Positions 1-8,005 of a stretch of 18,657 nt of DNA are shown here, piece by piece. Origin of the DNA: Solidesulfovibrio magneticus (GTDB lineage Bacteria; Desulfobacterota; Desulfovibrionia; Desulfovibrionales; Desulfovibrionaceae); contig DLGG01000130.1 of the NCBI GenBank assembly GCA_002482565.1, forward strand, positions 1 through 18,657. The letters are read 5' to 3'. The translations under genes were made by a program, and so were the position numbers. Each line of letters starts with the position of its first letter. Positions within the stretch are counted from its first letter, which is position 1. Under the pieces are notes generated by a model, which was not told the origin of the DNA, did no database searches, and saw nothing but the letters and a program-made list of their open reading frames with translations.

Positions 1-1
1 C

Positions 2-814
2 GACCGGGCCGCTTTCGCCGCCCGGGCCACGGGGACGGCCGATCCCTGGGACCCGACGCTCTTCGACATGGTCCTGCCCATGGACAAGCTGACCCCGGCG
101 GCCGCCGTGGTCTGCCTCCTCGGGCACCTGGGCGACGCCGCCGTGCAGCCCACCGCCGCCACCCGGGCCGCCGCGGCCGACTTTCTCCTGGCCGCCAAGG
201 TCCAGACCGCCCTGGCCGCCAAGGGGCACGACGTGCGCGTGTCCGCCCACGACGGACTGGCCAGCCTCACCATCGAACGCAAGGTGCTGCTGTTGTCGAG
301 CCTGGAACGCGAACTGCGGGCCATCGCCGCCGCCGTGCCCGGGGTGGCCGACGTGCTGGTCAAGGTGGGCAAGGGCTTTTACCAGTCCGACATCTATCGC
401 CGGGCGGATTTCGACATGCCGTCCCGGGTGCTGCTCGTCGACGACGAGCGGGATTTCATCCAGACCCTGTCCGACCGCCTGAGCCTGCGCCAGATCGGGG
501 TCCATGCCGTGTTCGACGGCGAGACGGCCCTGGCCGCCGTGGCCGGGGAGGCCCCGGACGTGCTGGTGCTGGACCTGCGGCTGCCGGGCCTCAACGGCAT
601 CGAGGCCTTGCGCCGGGCCAAGGCCGCCCGGCCCGATCTGGAAGTGGTGGTGCTTTCGGGGGCGGCCGGCCCGACAGAGCGCCAGGCCTGCCTGGCCCTT
701 GGCGCGTTCGCCGTGCTGGACAAACCGGCCGACGTCGATGCCCTGGCCGAGATCCTGCGCCAGGCCGGATTAAAGGCTCGGGCCAACCAGTCGGCCGCTC
801 CAACCGGGGCGTGA
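2..814 (+). CDS. Response regulator with kinase-like/BON-like N-terminus (5' end outside window)
   Basis: The frame is open to the left edge, so the gene very probably begins upstream; an internal ATG lies at 68. Numbering from that ATG, residues about 118-234 are a REC receiver domain. It has acidic residues D125/D126, phosphoacceptor D169 in VLVLDLRLPG, S197 and K219, so it should accept phosphate from a histidine kinase. Residues about 38-105 look like a BON-type fold (an inference from pattern). The segment before it, with FDMVLPMDKLTP, resembles the C-terminal end of cytidylate-kinase-like domains, which would make this a kinase-like/BON/REC fusion. No DNA-binding output domain follows the receiver. 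The REC call is firm; the N-terminal domains are tentative. It is transcribed toward nhaB, with 173 bases between. Confidence 0.8.
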   Translation, partial: DRAAFAARATGTADPWDPTLFDMVLPMDKLTPAAAVVCLLGHLGDAAVQPTAATRAAAADFLLAAKVQTALAAKGHDVRVSAHDGLASLTIERKVLLLSSLERELRAIAAAVPGVADVLVKVGKGFYQSDIYRRADFDMPSRVLLVDDERDFIQTLSDRLSLRQIGVHAVFDGETALAAVAGEAPDVLVLDLRLPGLNGIEALRRAKAARPDLEVVVLSGAAGPTERQACLALGAFAVLDKPADVDALAEILRQAGLKARANQSAAPTGA

Positions 815-915
815 GAAAACAGGTTTGCCGTTCTAACCGCCCAAGCGCCTGAAGAAGAGCAAAAAATCAAACGAGTTCAAGCAGTTGTCTTATTCGCCCT
901 CAATCGGCGAACGCC

Positions 916-944
916 TTGGACTTGGCGGCGGCCTGGGCTAGGAT
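916..944 (+). promoter_or_regulatory. Probable sigma-70-type promoter of nhaB
   Basis: TTGGAC at 916-921 and TAGGAT at 939-944 are separated by 17 nt. Transcription would begin near 951, giving a leader of about 37 nt before the ATG at 988. A 6-bp inverted repeat (TTCGCC 893-898, GGCGAA 906-911) lies just upstream of the -35 and could be an operator or a weak upstream terminator. The -35 is a poor match to TTGACA, but the same TTGGAC recurs in the candidate promoter of the sigma-54 activator gene in this window. The rest of 815-987 shows nothing else recognisable. Confidence 0.45.
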
Positions 945-987
945 GCGGCGGTTTTCCCCGCCACCGCCAAGCCAAGGAGCCTCGCCC

Positions 988-2598
988 ATGCCGCGGACAC
1001 TGCCCCGGGCCTTTCTCGCCAACGCGCTCGGCAACGCGCCGGACTGGTACAAGCTGACCATCCTCGCCTTCCTGATCGTAAACCCCATCCTGCTGGCCGC
1101 CGCCGGCCCCTTTGCCACGGGCTGGCTGCTCATTGGCGAATTCATCTTCACCCTGGCCATGGCCCTGTCCTGCTATCCGCTGCCGGCCGGAGGCCTGCTG
1201 GCCCTTGAGGCCGTGCTCATGGGGCTGACCACGCCCCAGGCCCTCTATAACGAGGCGGCCCACAATTTCCCGGTGATCCTGCTTTTGATCTTCATGGTGG
1301 CCGGCATCTACTTCATGAAGGACATGCTCCAGTACGTGTTCACCAAGATTCTCATGAAGGTGCGAGGAAAAATCGCGCTGTCGCTGCTTTTTTGCTTCGC
1401 CGGGGCCTTTCTCTCGGCCTTTCTTGACGCGCTTACCGTCACCGCCGTCATCATGGCCGTGGCGTATGGCTTTTACGAGGTCTACCACCGCCACGCCTCG
1501 GCCGGGAAATGCCGGCTGGGCGAGGACGCGGCCATGGACGAGGCCTGTCGCCGGGATCTGGCCCAGTTCCGCGGATTTTTGCGCAACCTCATGATGCACG
1601 GCGCGGTGGGCACGGCCCTTGGCGGCGTGTGCACCCTGGTCGGCGAACCGCAAAACCTGCTTATTGCCCATGAAATGGGCTGGCATTTCGGGGAGTTCTT
1701 TCTCAAGGTCGCGCCGGTGTCCATGCCGGTGCTGGTCGTGGGCTTGGCCACCACCGTCCTTGTCGAGCGGTTTTCCCTTTTCGGCTACGGCTCCAAGCTG
1801 CCGGCCGAAGTGCGCCGGGTGCTGGCCGCCGAGGACGCCCGGCGCGACGCGGCCATGACCCAGCGCCAGCGGGCCGCCCTCTACGTCCAGGGCGCGGCCG
1901 CCGTCTATCTCGTGGCCGCCCTGGCCCTGCATCTGGCCGAGGTCGGGGTCATCGGCCTGTCCATCATCATCCTGCTCACCGCCTTTTGCGGCGTCACCGA
2001 GGAACACCGCATCGGCCACGCCTTTGTCGAAGCCCTGCCCTTTACCGCCCTGCTCGTGGTCTTTTTCGCCATCGTGGCCGTCATCCACGACCAGCACCTG
2101 TTCGCCCCGGTGACGAACTTCGTGCTGTCGCTTTCCGGCCGCACCCAGACCGCCGCCTACTATCTGGCCAACGGCCTGCTCTCCATGATCAGCGACAACG
2201 TGTTCGTGGCCACGGTCTACATCACCGAGACCAAGGCCCATTTCGTGAATCTCCTGGATGCCGTGCCCGGCCTGGGCCTGTCCGGGGCCGACTTCATGGC
2301 CCGGCTGGCCGATCCGGCCGTAGGCCGGCAGGCCGCCCTGGCCGGACTGCCGGAAGCCGCCCGGCCGGCCGTGGCCGACGCCCTGGCCCATTTCGACCGG
2401 CTGGCCGTGGCCATCAACACCGGCACCAACATCCCCAGCGTGGCCACGCCCAACGGCCAGGCCGCCTTCCTGTTCCTTTTGACCTCGGCCCTGGCCCCGC
2501 TCATTCGCCTTTCTTACGGCGAAATGGTCCGGCAGGCCCTGCCCTACACCATCACCATGAGCCTGTCGGGCCTGGCCGCCGTCTGGCTCTTTTTGTAA
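988..2598 (+). CDS. nhaB: Na+/H+ antiporter NhaB
   Basis: This is an inner-membrane sodium/proton exchanger of the NhaB family, used for sodium and pH homeostasis. The 536-residue protein follows E. coli NhaB nearly throughout as I remember it: PDWYKLTILAFLIVNP near the start, GWLLIGEFIFTLAMAL, FMVAGIYFMK, FLSAFLDALTV with Asp147 at the conserved family position, INTGTNIPSVATPNGQAAFL, and a closing APLIRLSYGEM segment. There are many hydrophobic segments. The ATG at 988 is chosen because AAGGAG (974-979) sits 8 nt upstream and the family motif begins soon after; the frame is open further upstream but without homology. Compared with E. coli NhaB there is an extra segment of roughly 30-40 residues within about 424-468, and the C-terminus is shorter. 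It is monocistronic by position. Confidence 0.95.
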   Translation: MPRTLPRAFLANALGNAPDWYKLTILAFLIVNPILLAAAGPFATGWLLIGEFIFTLAMALSCYPLPAGGLLALEAVLMGLTTPQALYNEAAHNFPVILLLIFMVAGIYFMKDMLQYVFTKILMKVRGKIALSLLFCFAGAFLSAFLDALTVTAVIMAVAYGFYEVYHRHASAGKCRLGEDAAMDEACRRDLAQFRGFLRNLMMHGAVGTALGGVCTLVGEPQNLLIAHEMGWHFGEFFLKVAPVSMPVLVVGLATTVLVERFSLFGYGSKLPAEVRRVLAAEDARRDAAMTQRQRAALYVQGAAAVYLVAALALHLAEVGVIGLSIIILLTAFCGVTEEHRIGHAFVEALPFTALLVVFFAIVAVIHDQHLFAPVTNFVLSLSGRTQTAAYYLANGLLSMISDNVFVATVYITETKAHFVNLLDAVPGLGLSGADFMARLADPAVGRQAALAGLPEAARPAVADALAHFDRLAVAINTGTNIPSVATPNGQAAFLFLLTSALAPLIRLSYGEMVRQALPYTITMSLSGLAAVWLFL

Positions 2599-2624
2599 GG
2601 AAAGGCACGCCCGCTCAATCCCTC

Positions 2625-2654
2625 TTGCCACGCCCTGGCCGCCGGGGCTATGCT
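2625..2654 (+). promoter_or_regulatory. Probable sigma-70-type promoter of the CHASE/PAS kinase gene
   Basis: TTGCCA at 2625-2630 (5 of 6 to TTGACA) and TATGCT at 2649-2654 are separated by 18 nt, in the short gap after the nhaB stop. Transcription would start near 2661, leaving a leader of about 65 nt to the ATG at 2727. This suggests the kinase has its own promoter rather than relying on nhaB readthrough. Confidence 0.5.
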
Positions 2655-2726
2655 CCTTCATGCTGCGGGGTTCGTGCCGCCTGGCCGGCCCCGTCCTTTA
2701 GGCATCGTGGAGGAGACGTTTTCCGC

Positions 2727-5700
2727 ATGGTCAAGGCCCGCCTCAGGACGGTGATCTGCGCCGCCATCGCCCTTGCTGGCGCGGCCCTGGCCACGCTGCC
2801 GGCCGGCCTGCTCATCTACGAGGCCCAGGCCGACCGTCATGCCGCCGAGAAACGCGCCGAAGCCAGCCTGCTGTTGTCCGAAACCCGGCTCACCCTGGAC
2901 GCCGCCCTGGCCGGCCGCCTGGTCATCCTGCGCGCCCTGGCCGCCCTGGCCGCCACCCGGCCGGAGGTGGATGAAAAGGACTTTTCCGTCTTTGCCTCGG
3001 GATTGGCCGCCGGCCTGCCCGACGTGCGCTCCCTGCAGCTCGCCCGCGACCTCACCGTTTCCCACCTCTACCCAACCATCAATAACGGCGGCATCCTGGG
3101 CCTTCGTCTGACCGACAACCTGCCCAGGGTCCAAATGCTGGCCCTGCGCCGGGCCATCGACAACAACGCCCCGGTCCTCGACGGCCCCGTGCCCCTGCTT
3201 CAGGGCGGCACGGGCCTGATATTACGCCTGCCGGTCCGGCTGCCCGGCGAAAACGGCGCGCCGCCCAGGCTCTGGGGACTGGCCACGGTCATCCTGGACG
3301 GCAAGGAATTTTTCCAGTTGACCGCCTCCCCCGCTTCGGGACTGCGGCTGGCCGTGCGGGCCACTGATGCCGAAACCGGGGCCACTCGCCTGCTGGCCGG
3401 CGACCCGACCGTGTTTCGCGACGCCCCGGTCCTGGCCCATCTGGACACGCCGGGCGGGACCTGGGAACTGGCCGCCGTGCCGGCCGGCGGTTGGACCCGG
3501 CTGCCCGTGCCGCCGCCGCTCCTGGCCGGCGGTTTCGCCTCGTGGGTCGTGCTGTCGGCGGCGCTGTTTCTGCTGCTGTCCTGGCCGGCCCGGCTGGCCG
3601 AGGCCGTAGCCCGGGCCACATCCGCCCTGGACGCCGCCAAGGAAGACCTGGAACGCACCGTGGCCGAGCGCACCATGGCCCTGACCACGGCCAACGAGGC
3701 CCTGCGCGCAAGCGATGCCCGCTACCGGGCCTTCATCGACGCCACCAGCGGCATGGCTTTTTTCAAGGACGAAAACCTGCGCTACCTGGTGGTCAACCGC
3801 AACCTGTGCGAATTCTACGGTTTGCCTCCCGAGGCCGTCATCGGCCGCGACGACGCCGACGTCATGCCGCCGGAGCTCTTGGCCGAATGCCGTCGCTCGG
3901 ATCTGGCCGCCAAGGAAGGAGCCGCCGTGCTCACCGCCCTGGAAACCATGGGCGACCGGGTGTTCGAGGTGCGCAAATTTCCCGTGCCCCTGCCCGGCGG
4001 CCAAACCGGGGTCGGCGGCTACGTCTACGACGTCACCGACCGCCTAGCCGCCGAAAACGCCCTGCGCCAAAGCGAGCAGGCCCTGCGCGACCTTTACGAC
4101 AACGCGCCGGTGGGCATCTTCTCCTCCCTGCCCACGGGCCGCTATCTCACGGTCAACGCCTGCATGGCCCGCATATACGGCTACGCCGATCCCGAGGACA
4201 TGCTGCGCCAGGTAACGGACATCGAGAACCAGATGTACGTCGATCCGGACGACCGTCAGCGGCTTCTGAACCTTTTGGAACAACGCGGCTCCCTTTCCGG
4301 CCACGAGACCCGCCGCCGCACCCGGGACGGCCGCGTCATCTGGGTGTCGCTGCACGTCCGGGCCGTGCGCGACGCCGCCGGGGCCATCCTGCGCCTGGAA
4401 GGCTTTTGCATCGACGTCACCAGCCGCAACCAGGCCGAGGAGGCCCTGGCCGAGCAGGAAAACACCCTGCGCATCATTTTCGACAACTCGCCCCTGGGAC
4501 TGGTGGCCTTCGCCCCGGACGGGGCCATCCTCAAGTGCAACGCCCGGTTCCTGGAAATCGTCGGCACGACCGAAGATGTGGCCTGCGGCGCCAACGTCCT
4601 GTCCCGGATGCCCGAGACCGCCCGCCAGGCCCTGGCCGCTGCCCTGGCCGGGACCGCGACCCGGATGGAAGGTCCCTACACCTCGGTCCTGGGCGGACGC
4701 ACGCGGGTGCTGCGGGCCATGTTCAACCCGGTGGCGGCCGGCCAGGACCCCACCCCGGTCATCGCCTCGGTGGAAGACGTGACCCTCCAGCACGAGCAGG
4801 AGCGCAGCCTGCGCCTGCTGCGCGCCGCCGTGGAGCAGTCCCCGGCCTCCATCGTCATCACCGACGCCGAGGGCGCCATCGAATACGTCAATCCCTTCTT
4901 CACGGAGCTGACCGGCTATTCGGCGGCCGAAGCCCTGGGCAAAACGCCCCGCGTGCTCAGCAGCGGCGTCCATGACCGAGCCTTTTTCCAGGCCATGTGG
5001 GACACCCTCCAGACCGGCGGCATCTGGCGCGGGGAGCTGTGCAACCGCAAGCGCAACGGCGAGCTGTACTGGGAAGATTCCTCCATCTCCCCCATCCGCG
5101 ACGAGCAGGGAGTCGTCACCCACTATGTGGCGGTCAAGGAGGACATCACCGAACAAAAGGCGCGCGAGGAACGCCTGGCCCGGCTCATGTCCGAGCTTGA
5201 GGCCATCTTCAACGCCTCGTCGGTGGGCATCGTGCACCTGGGCCACGAGGGGCGGGTGATCCGGGCCAACGCCCGGTTCGGCGCGCTGTTCGCCCTGGAC
5301 CCGGCCGCCCTGGCCGGCCGCCCCCTGGAGGCCATCCACGAAAACGAACAACGCCGGGCCGCCCTGCGACAGGAGGTTCTGGCCGCCGTGGCCGCCGGAC
5401 AGGAAGCCTCGGTGGAGGAACGCTTCCGCAACCGCGACGGCCGCACGCTGTGGTGCGCCGTTCACGGCCGCCTCATCGATCCGGCCGCCCCCCAAGCCGG
5501 CTCCATCTGGATTTTTGACGACATCACCGCCCGCAAGGAACTCGAAAACGTGCGCGAGGACGTGGAACGCATCATGCGCCACGACCTCAAGGCGCCCCTT
5601 GGCAGCATCGTCAACCTGCCCGAACTGGTGGCCGCCCTGGGCGAAGTCAACGAGGAGCAGCGCGACATCCTGGCCGAGATCGAACAGGCCGGCCGGTTCA

Positions 5701-6206
5701 TGCTCGAACAGATCGACCTGTCCCTGGACCTCTACAAGATGGAAACCGGGACCTTCCGGCCTGACCTCCAGCGCATCGATCTGGCCCGCATCCTGGCCAC
5801 GGCGGTGGACATGCTCGCCCCCCTGGCCCGGACCCGGGGCGTCGCCGTCGCCTTCCCGCCGGATCAGCCGCCGGTCTTTGCCCTGGGCAATGCGTTGCTC
5901 GTCCAGACCACGGCCGGCAACCTGCTCAAAAACGCCCTGGAAGCCGAACCGGCCGGGGCGACGGTGGTGGTGGGCTTTTTCGCCGCCGGCGACCAGGCCG
6001 GCTTCGCCATCGCCAACCCGACTCCCCCGGCGGCCGAAATCATCCCCATCTTTTTTGAGAAATACGCCACGGCCGGCAAAACCAAGGGCAACGGCCTGGG
6101 CACCTACTCGGCCCGGCTCATGACCGAATGCCAGGGCGGCGCCATCCGCCTCGACGTGTCCGAAGCCGCCGGCACCACTGTCAGCGTGGCCCTGCCCCGG
6201 GAATAG
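2727..6206 (+). CDS. Membrane sensor histidine kinase, CHASE-like sensor plus five PAS domains
   Basis: The 1159-residue protein starts at an ATG preceded by GGAGGAG (2709-2715). Transmembrane segments at about 8-30 and 264-285 enclose a periplasmic region of about 230 residues with CHASE-like features (DVRSLQLARD, then SHLYPTINN). A coiled linker (about 290-330) leads to five PAS units at roughly 327-438, 452-566, 580-690, 700-810 and 821-938. The transmitter has a HisKA-type motif RHDLKAPLGS with His952, then an ATPase domain with N-box Asn1069 and G2 box GNGLGT (1121-1126). The usual G1 box DxGxG is replaced by ANPTPP, a variant I associate with kinases carrying FFEKYATxGK. There is no attached receiver and no adjacent response regulator, so the partner is unknown. 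It is convergent with phoH. The ligand cannot be told from sequence. Confidence 0.93.
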   Translation: MVKARLRTVICAAIALAGAALATLPAGLLIYEAQADRHAAEKRAEASLLLSETRLTLDAALAGRLVILRALAALAATRPEVDEKDFSVFASGLAAGLPDVRSLQLARDLTVSHLYPTINNGGILGLRLTDNLPRVQMLALRRAIDNNAPVLDGPVPLLQGGTGLILRLPVRLPGENGAPPRLWGLATVILDGKEFFQLTASPASGLRLAVRATDAETGATRLLAGDPTVFRDAPVLAHLDTPGGTWELAAVPAGGWTRLPVPPPLLAGGFASWVVLSAALFLLLSWPARLAEAVARATSALDAAKEDLERTVAERTMALTTANEALRASDARYRAFIDATSGMAFFKDENLRYLVVNRNLCEFYGLPPEAVIGRDDADVMPPELLAECRRSDLAAKEGAAVLTALETMGDRVFEVRKFPVPLPGGQTGVGGYVYDVTDRLAAENALRQSEQALRDLYDNAPVGIFSSLPTGRYLTVNACMARIYGYADPEDMLRQVTDIENQMYVDPDDRQRLLNLLEQRGSLSGHETRRRTRDGRVIWVSLHVRAVRDAAGAILRLEGFCIDVTSRNQAEEALAEQENTLRIIFDNSPLGLVAFAPDGAILKCNARFLEIVGTTEDVACGANVLSRMPETARQALAAALAGTATRMEGPYTSVLGGRTRVLRAMFNPVAAGQDPTPVIASVEDVTLQHEQERSLRLLRAAVEQSPASIVITDAEGAIEYVNPFFTELTGYSAAEALGKTPRVLSSGVHDRAFFQAMWDTLQTGGIWRGELCNRKRNGELYWEDSSISPIRDEQGVVTHYVAVKEDITEQKAREERLARLMSELEAIFNASSVGIVHLGHEGRVIRANARFGALFALDPAALAGRPLEAIHENEQRRAALRQEVLAAVAAGQEASVEERFRNRDGRTLWCAVHGRLIDPAAPQAGSIWIFDDITARKELENVREDVERIMRHDLKAPLGSIVNLPELVAALGEVNEEQRDILAEIEQAGRFMLEQIDLSLDLYKMETGTFRPDLQRIDLARILATAVDMLAPLARTRGVAVAFPPDQPPVFALGNALLVQTTAGNLLKNALEAEPAGATVVVGFFAAGDQAGFAIANPTPPAAEIIPIFFEKYATAGKTKGNGLGTYSARLMTECQGGAIRLDVSEAAGTTVSVALPRE

Positions 6207-6280
6207 GCCAGAGCACGCAGGCCCGCCTCTTTCCGCGCCCGACGCTTTCCGGGGACTTTGCCCGGCCCCCAATCAGGGAG

Positions 6281-6319
6281 GGTCCGGGAGGGGGTTACCC
6301 CCTCCCGGCCGCCGGAGGC
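6281..6319 (-). repeat. Interspersed hairpin element, copy A (downstream of phoH)
   Basis: In the phoH sense this reads GCCTCCGGCGGCC, then a perfect 11-bp stem (arms 6284-6294 and 6298-6308), then GGACC. The 3-nt loop (6295-6297) reads TAA on the minus strand. The element begins about 20 nt after the phoH stop (6342-6340) and shares flanks and stem ends with copies B and C. Its position suggests a transcription terminator or 3'-end stabiliser for phoH; a U-run is missing. The preceding 6207-6280 holds no gene and only weak inverted repeats. Confidence 0.75.
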
Positions 6320-6339
6320 ATCCCCCGTCCTGTCTCCCC

Positions 6340-7548
6340 CTACAACTTCGACTTCAGCACCATATCGGTAATCGGGCCGCGCGAGCGTTCGCCCTTGAGC
6401 ACGATGTGGGCGTAGTTGGGGAACCCCTTGAACTTGCGCACGATCCAGTTGAGCCCGTTGTTGGCCTCGTTGAGATAGGGGTTGTCCACCTGGGAGGTGT
6501 CGCCAAGGACCACGCATTTGACGCCTTCGCCCATGCGGGTCAAAAGCGCCCGCACTTCCGAGCGGGCCAGGTTCTGGGCCTCGTCGATGACCACAAAGGC
6601 GTTTTCGATGTTCATGCCGCGCACGTAGGCCAGGGGCAGGATCTCGAACTTTTTGGGATTGACCCGCAGCATCTCGTCGTTGGGGTTGAGGAACACCTTG
6701 TTGGCCGCCCGGCAGCGGTGGAGCTTGACCAGCAGGTCGAAGACATATTTCACGTAGGGTTCCATCTTTTCCGAGACGTCGCCGGGCAGGTAGCCGAGCT
6801 TGGCCCCGATCTCGATGGTGGGCTTGAGGACAAAAATCTTGTCGAACTGTTTTTTCTCCTGCACGGCGAAAAGGGCGGCGGCCAGGGCCAGGAAAGTCTT
6901 GCCGTAGCCGGCCTCGCTTTGGATGGAGACGAGGTCGATGTGGGGCGCCATGATGAGCTCCAGGGCGAGATTCTGGTAGACCGTGCGCGGGCGCACGTTC
7001 CAGACGTCGCAGGTGTGGCTGATGACCCGCTCGCCGTCCGGGGCGTGGAGCACGGGCTTGCCCTCGCGCCAGCTGAAGCAGTTGGGCACGGGCTCCTCGC
7101 CCTCTTCCACGAAGCCGGTGTAACGCTGGGATTCCGACTCGAAGGGTTTGGAATCGCGCAGTTCCTCGCTTTTGATGCCGCGCAGCTCGGCCTGGAGCTT
7201 CAAAATGCGGTCGTTGGTGACCAGTACCGGGTCTTCGATGGTGGAGGCCTGGATTTCGTCGAGAATGTGGTTGTCGACGATGTCGGTGAAGGCGGAATGG
7301 CTCTTGTCGTTTTGGATGAAGTGGATGTGGTCGCGGTGGTCGCTTAAAACGCCGATGACGTTGGCCACGATGTGGCGCAGCTTGGGCGTTTTTTTGAGCG
7401 CCTCCAGCTCCATGAGCACGTGGTAGGGGATGTGGATGGCGTTTTCCACGCCGTTTCGCAGCTTGAGCACGCACTGCGGGTTTTCGATGAGCACGTTGGT
7501 GTCCAGGACGTAGTTCTTGCGTCCCGTCACGTCGCCGCCGTCGGTCAT
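6340..7548 (-). CDS. PhoH family protein: PIN domain fused to PhoH-type ATPase
   Basis: This is a 402-residue cytoplasmic protein. An N-terminal PIN nuclease-like domain (about 12-130) has DTNVLIENP with Asp16 and TNDRIL with Asp113, in positions expected for metal-binding acidic residues. The PhoH-type P-loop ATPase domain (about 185-395) has a Walker A-like SEAGYGKT (211-218, Lys217) and Walker B VVIDEAQN (319-326, Asp322/Glu323), followed by LGDTSQVD. This architecture (YlaK-like) is linked in the literature to RNA metabolism, but the substrate is unknown. The start is supported by GGGAGG 6 nt upstream. Walker A departs from the usual GxAGTGKT form, although the key Lys-Thr is kept. It lies downstream of pstA on the same strand, separated by about 460 nt that include a strong terminator. 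Confidence 0.93.
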   Translation of the reverse strand: MTDGGDVTGRKNYVLDTNVLIENPQCVLKLRNGVENAIHIPYHVLMELEALKKTPKLRHIVANVIGVLSDHRDHIHFIQNDKSHSAFTDIVDNHILDEIQASTIEDPVLVTNDRILKLQAELRGIKSEELRDSKPFESESQRYTGFVEEGEEPVPNCFSWREGKPVLHAPDGERVISHTCDVWNVRPRTVYQNLALELIMAPHIDLVSIQSEAGYGKTFLALAAALFAVQEKKQFDKIFVLKPTIEIGAKLGYLPGDVSEKMEPYVKYVFDLLVKLHRCRAANKVFLNPNDEMLRVNPKKFEILPLAYVRGMNIENAFVVIDEAQNLARSEVRALLTRMGEGVKCVVLGDTSQVDNPYLNEANNGLNWIVRKFKGFPNYAHIVLKGERSRGPITDMVLKSKL

Positions 7549-7664
7549 GGGAGGCCTCCCTGGTTCGCCGGGCCGACGGCCGCGCCGGCCGCCCCCCGGC
7601 GGTCGGCGGTCCTGCCGGACCGGCGTTTGCGGACGTGTCCCGGCCCCAAGGCCGGGCCAAACAA

Positions 7665-7866
7665 AAAGCGGCGGGACGCCTTACGCGTCCACGCCGCCTT
7701 TTTTCCTTTTTTCCCGGCTCGTTGCCGTGCCGGAGCGTACCGATTTTCGGTTCAACCGCGCCCTCCCGGTCGAGGGTTGGCGCGGCGTCCCGGGCGGCCA
7801 GCCGCAAGCCGGGCCGACACGATGCCTGAAGTCAACGAACCGGTGCTCAAGCGTTCCATTTCCATG
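7665..7866 (-). ncRNA. Candidate small RNA or attenuated leader upstream of phoH
   Basis: This is an inference. A promoter-like pair on the minus strand (7900-7873) would start a transcript near 7866, and the strong terminator at 7668-7712 would end it near 7665, giving about 200 nt. Inside are short hairpins, for example ACCGA/TCGGT around 7738-7750. No convincing coding sequence is present: a minus-strand reading frame of 37 codons from 7864 has no ribosome site. Between the terminator and the phoH ATG there is no good -10 box, so readthrough into phoH (attenuation) is an alternative. I do not recognise a known RNA family. Confidence 0.3.
7668..7712. terminator. Strong two-way intrinsic terminator between pstA and phoH
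   Basis: A 12-bp GC-rich stem (7668-7679 with 7685-7697, one bulged A at 7691) has loop CTTAC. On the plus side it is followed by TTTTTT, CC, TTTTTT (7699-7712). On the minus side the stem is followed by TTTTTGT from the A-run at 7661-7667. It therefore looks able to terminate in both directions. No plus-strand gene lies before it, so it most likely ends minus-strand transcription between the pst genes and phoH, or ends a short minus-strand transcript. Confidence 0.75.
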
Positions 7867-7872
7867 CTGGGT

Positions 7873-7900
7873 AAAATACGCCTTCCCGATACCATTGCAA
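7873..7900 (-). promoter_or_regulatory. Promoter-like site upstream of the phoH leader
   Basis: On the minus strand TTGCAA (7900-7895) and TATTTT (7878-7873) are 16 nt apart, in a locally AT-richer patch within a very GC-rich intergenic region. It points toward phoH and could drive a leader transcript or small RNA starting near 7866. Confidence 0.35.
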
Positions 7901-7949
7901 CGGCCCCCGCCGAGCGCCTCCCCCCTTAACCCCTTTTCTTCAGCTGGGG

Positions 7950-7984
7950 GGTCCGGGGGCCTCAGGCCCCCGGCCGCCGGAGGC
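7950..7984 (-). repeat. Interspersed hairpin element, copy B (downstream of pstA)
   Basis: In the pstA sense it reads GCCTCCGGCGGCC, a perfect 9-bp stem (arms 7953-7961 and 7965-7973) and GGACC. The 3-nt loop (7962-7964) reads TGA on the minus strand. It starts about 21 nt after the pstA stop (8008-8006). Flanks and stem ends match copies A and C. It is probably a terminator or 3'-end stabiliser of the pst transcript. Confidence 0.75.
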
Positions 7985-8005
7985 CTCTTCCTCTTCTGCT
8001 CTTCT

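Noticed and set aside
877..2661. Long open frame on the minus strand opposite nhaB (594 codons).
   Set aside because: It mirrors nhaB codons in GC-rich DNA, is Gly/His/Gln-rich with no recognisable domain, and nhaB has clear family motifs on the other strand.
4044..6272. Long minus-strand frame opposite the five-PAS kinase (742 codons).
   Set aside because: It shows shadow composition (Gly, His, Asp, Gln) and covers the conserved PAS, HisKA and ATPase regions of the real gene.
7710..7800. GGTTCAA-like sequence and small stems suggesting a tRNA.
   Set aside because: No acceptor stem, anticodon arm or CCA end could be paired around it on either strand.
6104..7807. Minus-strand frame overlapping phoH in another frame, with its ATG at 7807.
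   Set aside because: It is Arg/Pro/His-rich with no domain, while the phoH frame carries PIN and PhoH motifs.
7822..7929. A 35-codon plus-strand frame starting MPEVNEPVLK in the pstA-phoH gap.
   Set aside because: No ribosome site, no plus-strand promoter and no recognisable family; the AT-richer patch is better explained as a promoter region on the other strand. Conservation in relatives would reverse this.
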